Shown piece after piece: positions 30,781-45,059 of a stretch of DNA of 64,000 bases. The notes beneath the pieces are model-generated. The model was not told where the DNA came from. It did no database searches and saw only the letters and a list, made by a program, of their open reading frames with translations. This DNA is from Atherix ibis (Eukaryota > Arthropoda > Insecta > Diptera > Athericidae), in assembly GCA_958298945.1 (NCBI GenBank), contig OY282608.1, positions 74,572,806 to 74,636,805 on the forward strand. The letters run 5' to 3'. Positions within the stretch are counted from its first letter, which is position 1; the number at the start of each line of letters is the position of its first letter. The position numbers and the translations under genes are program-made.

Positions 30781-33365
30781 ACAAACCAACAAACCAACAA
30801 ACCTATAAACCAAAAAACCAAAAAACCAACAAACCAACAAACCAACAAACCAACAAACCAACAAACCAACAAGCTAACAAGCCAACAAACCAAAAAACCA
30901 ACAAGCCAACAAACTAACAAACCAACAAATCAACCAGCCAACAAACCAACAAACCAACAAACCTACAAACCAAAAAACCAACAAAGCAACAAACCAACAA
31001 TTCAACAAACCATCAAGCCAACAAACAAAAAAACCAACAAACGAACAAACCAACAAACAAACAAACCAACAAACCAACAAACCAACAAACCAACAAACCA
31101 ACAAACCAACAAACCAACAAACCAACAAACCAACAAACCAACAAACCAACAAACCAACAAGCCAACAAACCAACAAACCAACAAGCCAAAAAGCCAACAA
31201 AAAAACAAGCCAACAAACGAACAAGCCAACAAACCAACAAACCAACAAACCAACAAACCAACAAGCCAACAAACCAACAAACCAACAAACCAACAAACAA
31301 ACAAACCAACAAACCAACAAACCAACAAACCAACAAACCAACAAACCAACAAACCAACAAACAAACAAACCAACAAACCAACAAACGAATAAACCAACAA
31401 ACCAACAAACCAACAAGCCAACCAACCAATAAACCAACAAACCAACAAACCAATAAACCAACAAACAAATAAACCAACAAACCAACAAACCAACAAACCA
31501 ACAAGCCAACAAGCCAACAAGCCAACAAACCAACAAACCAACAAGCCGACAAACCAACAAACCAACAAACCAACAAAACAACAAACCAACGAACCAACAA
31601 ACCAACAAACGAACAAACCAACAAACCAACAAACCAACAACAAACAAACCAACAAACCAATAATCCAACAAACCAACAAGCCAACAAACCAACAAAAAAA
31701 TAAACCAAAAACCAACAAACCAACAAACCAAAAAACCAACAAACCAACAAACCAACAAACCAGCAAACCAACAAACCAACAAACCAACAAACCAACAAAC
31801 CAACAAACCAACAAACCAACAAACCAACAAACCAACAAACCAACAAACCAACAAACGAACAAACCAACAAACCAAGTAACCAATAAACCAACAAACCAAC
31901 AAACCAACAAGCCAACAAACCAAAAAACCAACAAGCCAACAAGCCAACAAACCAACAATCCAACAAACGAACAAACCAACAAACCAACAAACAAATAAAC
32001 CAACAAACCAACAAACCAACAAATCAACAAACCAAGAAACCAACAAACCAATAAGCCAAAAAACCAACAAGCCAACAAACCAACAAACCAACAAGCCAAC
32101 AAGCCAACAAACCGAAAAACCAACAAGCCAACAAACCAACCAGCCAACAAACCAACAAACCAACAAACCTATAAACCAAAAAAACCAAAAAACCAACAAA
32201 CCAACAAACCAAAAAACCAACAAACCAACAAACCAACAAGCTAACAAGCCAACAAACCAAAAAACCAAAAAGCCAACAAACCAACAAACCAACAAACCAA
32301 CCAGCCAACAAACCAACAAACCAACAAACCTACAAACCAAAAAACCAACAAACCAACAAACCAACAAACCAACAAACCAACAAACCAACAATTCAACAAA
32401 CCATCAAGCCAACAAACCAAAAAACCAACAAAAGAACAAACCAACAAACAAACAAACCAACAAACCAACAAACCAACAAACAAACAAACCAACAAACCAA
32501 TAAACCAACAAACCAACAAACCAACAAACCAACAAACCAACAAACCAACAAACCAACCAACCAACAAACCAACAAACCAACAAACCAACAAACCAACAAA
32601 CCAACAAGCCAACAAACCAACAAACCAACAAGCCAAAAAGCCAACAAACCAACAAGCCAACAAACGAACAAGCCAACAAACCAACAAACCAACAAACCAA
32701 CAAACCAACAAACCAACAAACCAACAAACCAACAAACAAACAAACCAACAAACCAACAAACCAACAAACCAACAAACCAACAAACCAACAAACCAACAAA
32801 CCAACAAACAAACAAACCAACAAACCAACAAACGAATAAACCAACAAATCAACAAACCAACAAGCCAACCAACCAATAAACCAACAAACCAACAAACCAA
32901 TAAACCAACAAACAATAAAACCAACAAACCAACAAACCAACAAACCAACAAACCAACAAGCCGACAAACCAACAAACCAACAAACCAACAAAACAACAAA
33001 CCAACGAACCAACAAACCAACAAACGAACAAACCAACAAACCAACAAACCAACAACAAACAAACCAACAAACCAATAATCCAACAAACCAACAAGCCAAC
33101 AAACCAACAAAAAAATAAACCAAAAACCAACAAACCAACAAACCAAAAAACCAACAAACCAACAAACCAACAAACCAGCAAACCAACAAACCAACAAACC
33201 AACAAACCAACAAACCAACAAACCAACAAACCAACAAACCAACAAACCAAGAAACCAACAAACCAACAAACGAACAAACCAACAAACCAAGTAACCAATA
33301 AACCAACAAACCAACAAACCAACAAGCCAACAAACCAAAAAACCAACAAGCCAACAAACCAACAA
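30000..33365. repeat. 3.36 kb tandem duplication, first copy
   Basis: This copy matches 33,375-36,690 at an offset that drifts between about 3,330 and 3,378 in small steps. Shared landmarks are CAGCGAAC (30,243/33,613), S markers (30,336/33,706, 31,701/35,071, 33,116/36,486) and AATTCAAC (32,391/35,761). It contains three S-type subunits. Confidence 0.8.
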
Positions 33366-33369
33366 ACCA

Positions 33370-36300
33370 ACAAACCAACAAACGAACAAACCAACAAACC
33401 AACAAACCAACAAGCCAACAAGCCAACAAACCAACAAACCAACAAGCCAACCAACCAATAAACCAACAAACCAACAAACCAACAAACAAATAAACCAACA
33501 AACCAACAAACCAACAAGCCAACAAGCCAACAAACCAACAAACCAACAAGCCAACAAACCAACAAACCAACAAACCAACAAAACAACAAACCAACGAACC
33601 AACAAACCAACCAGCGAACAAACCAACAAACCAACAAACCAACAACAAACAAACCAACAAACCAACAATCCAACAAACCAACAAGCCAACAAACCAACAA
33701 AAAAATAAACCAAAAACCAACAAACCAACAAACCAACAAACCAACAAACCAACAAACCAGCAAACCAACAAACCAACAAACCTACAAACCAACAAACCAA
33801 CAAACCAACAAACCAACAAACCAACAAACCAACAAACCAACAAACGAACAAACCAACAAACCAAGTAACCAATAAACCAACAAACCAACAAACCAACAAG
33901 CCAACAAACCAAAAAACCAACAAGCCAACAAGCCAACATACCAACAATCCAACAAACGAACAAACCAACAAACCAACAAACCAACAAACAAATAAACCAA
34001 CAAATCAACAAACCAACAAACCAACAAACCAATAAGCCAAAAAACCAACAAGCCAACAAACCAACAAACCAACAAGCCAACAAACCGAAAAAACAACAAG
34101 CCACAAACCAACTAGCCAACAAACCAACAAACCAACAAACCTATAAACCAAAAAACCAAAAAACCAACAAACCAACAAACCAACAAACCAACAAACCAAC
34201 AAACCAACAAGCTAACAAGCCAACAAACCAAAAAACCAACAAGCCAACAAACTAACAAACCAACAAATCAACCAGCCAACAAACCAACAAACCAACAAAC
34301 CTACAAACCAAAAAACCAACAAAGCAACAAACCAACAAACCAACAAACCAACAAACCAACAATTCAACAAACCATCAAGCCAACAAACAAAAAAACCAAC
34401 AAACGAACAAACCAACAAACAAACAAACCAACAAACCAACAAACCAACAAACCAACAAACCAACAAACCAACAAACCAACCAACCAACAAACCAACAAAC
34501 CAACAAACCAACAAACCAACAAACCAACAAGCCAACAAACCAACAAACCAACAAGCCAAAAAGCCAACAAAAAAACAAGCCAACAAACGAACAAGCCAAC
34601 AAACCAACAAACCAACAAACCAACAAACCAACAAGCCAACAAACCAACAAACCAACAAACCAACAAACAAACAAACCAACAAACCAACAAACCAACAAAC
34701 CAACAAACCAACAAACCAACAAACCAACAAACAAACAAACCAACAAACCAACAAACGAATAAACCAACAAACCAACAAACCAACAAGCCAACCAACCAAT
34801 AAACCAACAAACCAACAAACCAATAAACCAACAAACAAATAAACCAACAAACCAACAAACCAACAAACCAACAAGCCAACAAGCCAACAAGCCAACAAAC
34901 CAACAAACCAACAAGCCGACAAACCAACAAACCAACAAACCAACAAAACAACAAACCAACGAACCAACAAACCAACAAACGAACAAACCAACAAACCAAC
35001 AAACCAACAACAAACAAACCAACAAACCAATAATCCAACAAACCAACAAGCCAACAAACCAACAAAAAAATAAACCAAAAACCAACAAACCAACAAACCA
35101 AAAAACCAACAAACCAACAAACCAACAAACCAGCAAACCAACAAACCAACAAACCAACAAACCAACAAACCAACAAACCAACAAACCAACAAACCAACAA
35201 ACCAACAAACCAACAAACGAACAAACCAACAAACCAAGTAACCAATAAACCAACAAACCAACAAACCAACAAGCCAACAAACCAAAAAACCAACAAGCCA
35301 ACAAGCCAACAAACCAACAATCCAACAAACGAACAAACCAACAAACCAACAAACAAATAAACCAACAAACCAACAAACCAACAAATCAACAAACCAAGAA
35401 ACCAACAAACCAATAAGCCAAAAAACCAACAAGCCAACAAACCAACAAACCAACAAGCCAACAAGCCAACAAACCGAAAAACCAACAAGCCAACAAACCA
35501 ACCAGCCAACAAACCAACAAACCAACAAACCTATAAACCAAAAAAACCAAAAAACCAACAAACCAACAAACCAAAAAACCAACAAACCAACAAACCAACA
35601 AGCTAACAAGCCAACAAACCAAAAAACCAAAAAGCCAACAAACCAACAAACCAACAAACCAACCAGCCAACAAACCAACAAACCAACAAACCTACAAACC
35701 AAAAAACCAACAAACCAACAAACCAACAAACCAACAAACCAACAAACCAACAAACCAACAATTCAACAAACCATCAAGCCAACAAACCAAAAAACCAACA
35801 AAAGAACAAACCAACAAACAAACAAACCAACAAACCAACAAACCAACAAACAAACAAACCAACAAACCAATAAACCAGCAAACCAACAAACCAACAAACC
35901 AACAAACCAACAAACCAACAAACCAACCAACCAACAAACCAACAAACCAACAAACCAACAAACCAACAAACCAACAAGCCAACAAACCAACAAACCAACA
36001 AGCCAAAAAGCCAACAAACCAACAAGCCAACAAACGAACAAGCCAACAAACCAACAAACCAACAAACCAACAAACCAACAAACCAACAAACCAACAAACC
36101 AACAAACAAACAAACCAACAAACCAACAAACCAACAAACCAACAAACCAACAAACCAACAAACCAACAAACCAACAAACAAACAAACCAACAAACCAACA
36201 AACGAATAAACCAACAAACCAACAAACCAACAAGCCAACCAACCAATAAACCAACAAACCAACAAACCAATAAACCAACAAACAATAAAACCAACAAACC

Positions 36301-36690
36301 AACAAACCAACAAACCAACAAACCAACAAGCCGACAAACCAACAAACCAACAAACCAACAAAACAACAAACCAACGAACCAACAAACCAACAAACGAACA
36401 AACCAACAAACCAACAAACCAACAACAAACAAACCAACAAACCAATAATCCAACAAACCAACAAGCCAACAAACCAACAAAAAAATAAACCAAAAACCAA
36501 CAAACCAACAAACCAAAAAACCAACAAACCAACAAACCAACAAACCAGCAAACCAACAAACCAACAAACCAACAAACCAACAAACCAACAAACCAACAAA
36601 CGAACAAACCAACAAACCAAGTAACCAATAAACCAACAAACCAACAAACCAACAAGCCAACAAACCAAAAAACCAACAAGCCAACAAGCC
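33370..36690. repeat. 3.36 kb tandem duplication, second copy
   Basis: This is the head-to-tail second copy. The switch at about 33,357-33,375 leaves S markers only 590 bp apart (33,116 and 33,706), whereas neighbours are 1,102-1,415 bp apart, which places the junction. A 32-bp insertion (four octamers) lies near 34,329-34,360 relative to the first copy. Confidence 0.8.
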
Positions 36691-37080
36691 AACAAACCAA
36701 CAATTCAACAAACGAACAAACCAACAAACCAACAAACAAATAAACCAACAAACCAACAAACCAACAAATCAACAAACCAAGAAACCAACAAACCAATAAG
36801 CCAAAAAACCAACAAGCCAACAAACCAACAAACCAACAAGCCAACAAGCCAACAAACCGAAAAACCAACAAGCCAACAAACCAACCAGCCAACAAACCAA
36901 CAAACCAACAAACCTATAAACCAAAAAAACCAAAAAACCAACAAACCAACAAACCAAAAAACCAACAAACCAACAAACCAACAAGCTAACAAGCCAACAA
37001 ACCAAAAAACCAAAAAGCCAACAAACCAACAAACCAACAAACCAACCAGCCAACAAACCAACAAACCAACAAACCTACAA

Positions 37081-40000
37081 ACCAAAAAACCAACAAACCA
37101 ACAAACCAACAAACCAACAAACCAACAAACCAACAATTCAACAAACCATCAAGCCAACAAACCAAAAAACCAACAAAAGAACAAACCAACAAACAAACAA
37201 ACCAACAAACCAACAAACCAACAAACAAACAAACCAAGAAACCAACAAACCAACAAACCAACAAACCAACAAACCAACCAACCAACAAACCAACAAACCA
37301 ACAAACCAACAAACCAACAAACCAACAAGCCAACAAACCAACAAACCAACAAGCCAACAAGCCAACAAACCAACAAGCCAGCAAACGAACAAGCCAACAA
37401 ACCAACAAACCAACAAACCAACAAACCAACAAACCAACAAACCAACAAACCAACAAACCAACAAACCAACAAACCAACAAACCAACAAACCAACAAACCA
37501 ACAAACCAACAAACCAACAAACCAACAAACAAATAAACCAACAAACCAACAAACCAACAAAACAACAAAACAACAAACCAACAAACCAACAAACCAACAA
37601 GCCAACAAACCAACAAACCAACAAACCAACAAGCCAACAAACCAAAAAACTAACAAACGAACAAACCAGCAAACCTACAAACCAACAAACAAACAAACCA
37701 ACAAACCAACAAACCAATAAACCAACAAACCAACAAACCAACAAACCAACAAACCAACAAACCAACAAACCAACAAACCATCAAACCAATAAACCAACAA
37801 ACCAAAAAACCAACAAACCAACAAACCAACAAACCAACAAACCAACAAACCAACAAACCAACAAACCAACAAACCAACAAACAAACAAACCAACAAACCA
37901 ACAAACCAACAAACCAACAAACCAAGAAACAAATAAACCAACAAACCAACAAACGAACAAACGAACAAACCAACAAACCAACAGACCTACAAACCAACAA
38001 ACCAACAACCCAAAACACCAACAAACCAACAAACCAACAAACCAACAAATCAACAAACCAACAAACCAACAAACCAAAAAAACCAACAAACCAACAAACC
38101 AACAAACTAACAAACCCACAAACCAACAAACCAACAAACCAACAAACCAACAAACGAACACACGAACAAACCAACAAACCAACAGACCTACAAAACAACA
38201 AACAAACAAACCAACAAACCAACAAACCAACAAACCAACAAACGAACAAACCAACAAACCAACAAACCAACCAACCAACAAACCAACAAACCAACAATCC
38301 AACAAACAAACAAACCAACAAACCAACATAACAACAAATCAACAAACCAACAAACCAACAAGCCAACAAACCAACAAACCACCAACCCAACAAACAAACA
38401 AACCAACAAACCAACAAACCAACAAACCAACAAACAAATAAACCAACAAACTAACAAACGAACAAACCAACAAACCACCAAACCACCAAACCAACAAACC
38501 AACAAACCAACAAACCAACAAACCAACAAACCAACAAACCAACAAACCAACAAACCAACAAACCAACAAACCAACAAACCAACAAACCAACAAACCAACA
38601 AACCAGCAAACCAACAAACCAACAAACAAACAAACCAACAAACCAACAAACCAACAAACCAACAAACCAACAAACCAACAAACCAACAAACCAACAAACC
38701 AACAAACCAACAAACGAACAAACCAACAAACCAAGTAACCAATAAACCAACAAACCAACAAACCAACAAGCACACAAAGCAAAAAACCAACAAGCCAATA
38801 AGCCAACAAACCAACAATCCAACAAACGAACAAACCAACAAACCAACAAACCAACAAACAAATAAACCAACAAACCAACAAACCAACAAATCAACAAACC
38901 AACAAACCAACAAACCAATAAGCCAAAAAACCAACAAGCCAACAAACCAACAAACCAACAAGCCAACAAGCCAACAAACCGAAAAACCAACAAGCCAACA
39001 AGCCAACAAACCAACAAACCAACAAACCAACAAACCAACAAACCAACAATTCAACAAACCAACCAACCAACAAACCAACAAACCAACAAACCAACAAACC
39101 AACAAACCAACAAGCCAACAAACCAACAAACCAACAAGCCAAAAAGCCAACAAACCAACAAGCCAACAAACGAACAAGCCAACAAACCAACAAACCAACA
39201 AACCAACAAACCAACAAACCAACAAACCAACAAACCAACAAACCAACAAACCAACAAACCAACAAACCAACAAGCCAACCAACCAATAAACCAACAAACC
39301 AACAAACCAATAAACCAACAAACAAATAAACCAACAAACCAACAAACCAACAAACCAACAAGCCAACAAGCCAACAAACCAACAAACCAACAAGCCGACA
39401 AACCAACAAACCAACAAAGCAACAAAACAACAAACCAACGAACCAACAAACCAACAAACGAACAAACCAACAAACCAACAAACCAACAACAAACAAACCA
39501 ACAAACCAATAATCCAACAAACCAACAAGCCAACAAACCAACAAAAAAATAAACCAAAAACCAACAAACCAACAAACCAACAAACCAACAAACCAACAAA
39601 CCAACAAACCAGCAAACCAACAAACCAACAAACCAACAAACCAACAAACCAACAAACCAACAAACCAACAAACCAATAAACCAACAAACGAACAAACCAA
39701 CAAACCAAGTAACCAATAAACCAACAAACCAACAAACCAACAAGCCAACAAACCAAAAAACCAACAAGCCAACAAGCCAACAAACCAACAATCCAACAAA
39801 CGAACAAACCAACAAACCAACAAACCAACAAACAAATAAACCAACAAACCAACAAACCAACAAATCAACAAACCAAGAAACCAACAAACCAATAAGCCAA
39901 AAAACCAACAAGCCAACAAACCAACCAGCCAACAAACCAACAAACCAACAAACCTATAAACCAAAAAAACCAAAAAACCAACAAACCAACAAACCAAAAA

Positions 40001-43000
40001 ACCAACAAACCAACAAACCAACAAGATAACAAGCCAACAAACCAAAAAACCAACAAGCCAACAAACCAACAAACCAACAAACCAACCAGCCAACAAACCA
40101 ATAAACCAACAAACCTACAAACCAAAAAACCAACAAACCAACAAACCAACAAACCAACAAACCAACAATTCAACAAACCATCAAGCCAACAAACCAAAAA
40201 ACCAACAAAAGAACAAACCAACAAACAAACAAACCAACAAACCAACAAACCAACAAACAAACAAACCAACAAACCAACAAACCAACAAACCAACAAACCA
40301 ACAAACCAACCAACCAACAAACCAACAAACCAACAAACCAACAAAACAACAAACCAACAAGCCAACAAACCAACAAACCAACAAGCCAACAAGCCAACAA
40401 ACCAACAAGCCAACAAACGAACAAGCCAACAAACCAACAAACCAACAAACCAACAAACCAACAAACCAACAAAACCAATAAACCAACAAACCAACAAACC
40501 AAAAAACCAACAAACCAACAAACCAACAAACCAACAAACCAACAAACCAACAAACCAACAAACCAACAAACCAACAAACCAACAAACCAACAAACCAACA
40601 AACCAACAAACCATCAAACCAACAAACCAACAAACAAATAAACCAACAAACCAACAAACCAACAAAACAACAAAACAACAAACCAACAAACCAACAAACC
40701 AACAAGCCAACAAACCAACAAACCAACAAACCAACAAGCCAACAAACCAAAAAACTAACAAACGAACAAACCAGCAAACCTACAAACCAACAAACAAACA
40801 AACCAACAAACCAATAAACCAACAAACCAACAAACCAACAAACCAACAAACCAACAAACCAACAAACCAACAAACCAACAAACCAACAAACCAACAAACC
40901 AACAAACCAATAAACCAACAAACCAAAAAACCAACAAACTAACAAACCAACAAACCACCAAACCAACAAACCAACAAACCAACAAACCAACAAACCAACA
41001 AACAAACGAACCAACAAACCAACAAACCAACAAACCAACAAACCAACAAACCAAGAAACAAATAAACCAACAAACCAACAAACGAACAAACGAACAAACC
41101 AACAAACCAACAGACCTACAAACCAACAAACCAACAACCCAAAACACCAATAAACCAACAAACCAACAAACCAACAAACCAACAAACCAACAAACCAACA
41201 AACCAACAAACCAACAAACCAACAAACCAACAAACTAACAAACCCACAAACCAACAAACCAACAAACCAACAAACCAACAAACGAACACACGAACAAACC
41301 AACAAACCAACAGACCTACAAACCAACAAACAAACAAACCAACAAACAAACAAACCAACAAACCAACAAACGAACAAACCAACAAACCAACAAACCAACC
41401 AACCAACAAACCAACAAACCAACAATCCGACAAACCAACAAACCAACAAACCAACAAACCAACATAACAACAAACCAACAAACCAACAAACCAACAAGCC
41501 AACAAACCAACAAACCTCCAACCCAAAAAACAAACAAACCAACAAACCAACAAACCAACAAACCAACAAACAAATAAACCAACAAACCAACAAACGAACA
41601 AACCAACAAACCACCAAACCACCAAACCAACAAACCAACAAACCAACAAACCAACAAACCAACAAACCAACAAACCAACAAACCAACAAACCAACAAACC
41701 AACAAACCAACAAACCAACAAACCAACAAACCAACAAACCAACAAACCAACAAACCAGCAAACCAACAAACCAACAAATCAACAAAATAACAAACCAACA
41801 AACCAACAAACCAACAAACCAACAAACCAACAAACCAACAAACGAACAAACCAACAAACCAAGTAACCAATAAACCAACAAACCAACAAGCACACAAACC
41901 AAAAAACCAACAAGCCAATAAGCCAACAAACCAACAATCCAACAAACGAACAAACCAACAAACCAACAAACCAACCAACCAACAAACCAACAAACCAACA
42001 ATCCAACAAACCAACAAACCAACAAACCAACAAACCAACATAACAACAAACCAACAAACCAACAAACCAACAAGCCAACAAATGAACAAACCACCAACCC
42101 AAAAAACAAACAAACCAACAAACCAACAAACCAACAAACCAACAAACAAATAAACCAACAAACCAACAAACGAACAAACCAACAAACCACCAAACCACCA
42201 AACCAACAAACCAACAAACCAACAAACCAACAAACCAACAAACTAACAAACCAACAAACAAACAAACCAACAAACCAACAAATCAACAAACCAACAAACC
42301 AACAAATCAATAAGCCAAAAAACCAACAAGCCAACAAGCCAACAAACCGAAAAACCAACAAGCCAACAAGTCAACCAGCCAACAAACCAACAAACCAACA
42401 AACCTATAAACCAAAAAAACCAAAAAACCAACAAACCAACAAACCAAAAAACCAACAAACCAACAAACCAACGAGCTAACAAGCCAACAAACCAAAAAAA
42501 CCAACAAGCCAACAAACCAACAAACCAACAAACCAACCAGCCAACAAACCAACAAACCAAGAAACAAATAAACCAACAAACCAACAAACGAACAAACGAA
42601 CAAACCAACAAACCAACAGACCTACAAACCAACAAACCAACAACCCAAAACACCAACAAACCAACAAACCAACAAACCAACAAACCAACAAACCAACAAA
42701 CCAACAGACCAACAAACCAACAAACCAACAAACCAACAAACTAACAAACCCACAAACCAACAAACCAACAAACTAACAAACCAACAAACACACAAACGAA
42801 CAAACCAACAAACCAACAAACCAACCAACCAACAAACCAACAAACCAACAATCCAACAAACCAACAAACCAACAAACCAACAAACCAACATAACAACAAA
42901 CCAACAAACTAACAAACCAACAAGCCAACAAACCAACAAACCACCAACCCAACAAACAAACAAACCAACAAACCAACAAACCAACAAACCAACAAACAAA

Positions 43001-45059
43001 TAAACCAACAAACCAACAAACGAACAAACCAACAAACCACCAAACCACCAAACCAACAAACCAACAAACCAACAAACCAACAAACCAACAAACCAACAAA
43101 CCAACAAACCAACAAACCAACAAACCAACAAACCAACAAACCAACAAACCAACAAACCAACAAACCAACAAACCAGCAAACCAACAAACCAACAAACCAA
43201 CAAACCAACAAACCAACAAACCAACAAACCAACAAACCAACAAACCAACAAACCAACAAACCAACAAACCAACAAACGAACAAACCAACAAACCAAGTAA
43301 CCAATAAACCAACAAACCAACAAACCAACAAGCACACAAACCAAAAAACCAACAAGCCAATAAGCCAACAAACCAACAATCCAACAAACGAACAAACCAA
43401 CAAACCAACAAACCAACAAACAAATAAACCAACAAACCAACAAACCAACAAATCAACAAACCAACAAACCAACAAACCAATAAGCCAAAAAACCAACAAG
43501 CCAACAAACCAACAAACCAACAAGCCAACAAGCCAACAAACCGAAAAACCAACAAGCCAACAAGCCAACCAGCCAACAAACCAACAAACATATAAACCAA
43601 AAAAACCAAAAAACCAACAAACCAACAAACCAAAAAACCAACAAACCAACAAACCAACAAGCTAACAAGCCAACAAACCAAAAAACCAACAAGCCAACAA
43701 ACCAACAAACCAACCAGCCAACAAACCAACAAACCAACAAACCTACAAACCAAAAAACCAACAAAACAACAAACCAACAAACCAACAAACCAACAAACCA
43801 ACAATTCAACAAACCATCAAACCAACAAACCAAAAAACCAACAAACGAACAAACCAACAAACAAACAAACCAACAAACCAACAAACCAACAAACCAACAA
43901 ACAAACAAACCAACAAACCAACAAACCAACAAACCAACAAACCAACAAACCAACCAACCAACAAACCAACAAACCAACAAACCAACAAACCAACAAACCA
44001 ACAAGCCAACAAACCAACAAACCAACAAGCCAACAAGCCAACAAACCAACAAGCCAACAAACAAACAAGCCAACAAACCAACAAACCAACAAACCAACAA
44101 ACCAACAAACCAACAAACCAACAAACCAACAAACCAACAAACCAACAAACCAACAAACCAACAAACCAACAAACCAACAAACCACAAACAAATAAACCAA
44201 CAAACCATCAAAACAACAAAACAACAAACCAACAAACCAACAAACCAACAAACCAACAAGCCAACAAACCAACAAACCAACAAACAAATAAACCAACAAA
44301 CCAACAAACCAACAAATCAACAAACCAACAAACCAACAAACCAATAAGCCAAAAAACCAACAAGCCAACAAACCAACAAACCAACAAGCCAACAAGCCAA
44401 CAAACCGAAAAACCAGCAAGCCAACCAGCCAACAAACCAACAAACCAACAAACCTATAAACCAAAAAAACCAAAAAACCAACAAACCAACAAACCAAAAA
44501 ACCAACAAACCAACAAACCAACAAGCTAACAAGCCAACAAACCAAAAAACCAACAAGCCAACAAACCAACAAACCAACAAACCAACCAGCCAACAAACCA
44601 ACAAACCAACAAACCTACAAACCAAAAAACCAACAAAACAACAAACCAACAAACCAACAAACCAACAAACCAACAATTCAACAAACCATCAAGCCAACAA
44701 ACCAAAAAACCAACAAACGAACAAACCAACAAACCAACAAACCAACAAACCAACAAACTAACAAACCAACAAACCAACAAACCAACAAACCAACAAACCA
44801 ACAAACCAACAAACCAACAAACAAATAAACCAACAAACCAACAAGCCAACAAACCAACAAACCAACAAACAAATAAACCAACAAACCAACAAACCAACAA
44901 ATCAACAAACCAACAAACCAACAAACCAATAAGCCAAAAAACCAACAAGCCAACAAACCAATAAACCAACAAGCCAACAAGCCAACAAACCGAAAAACCA
45001 ACAAGCCAACCAGCCAACAAACCAACAAACCAACAAACCTATAAACCAAAAAAACCAAA
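37081..45059. repeat. Region 4: mosaic of Q blocks and S-type blocks
   Basis: Blocks resembling 15.9-17.8 kb (marker Q at 38,009, 41,138 and 42,644; AAGCACACAAA near 38,769, 41,889 and 43,331) alternate with S-type blocks rich in AAGCC, AAACCAAA and AAACCTAT units (last S marker 39,550). Copy boundaries are frequent and copies are more rearranged than in regions 2 and 3. No non-satellite sequence is visible. Confidence 0.7.
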
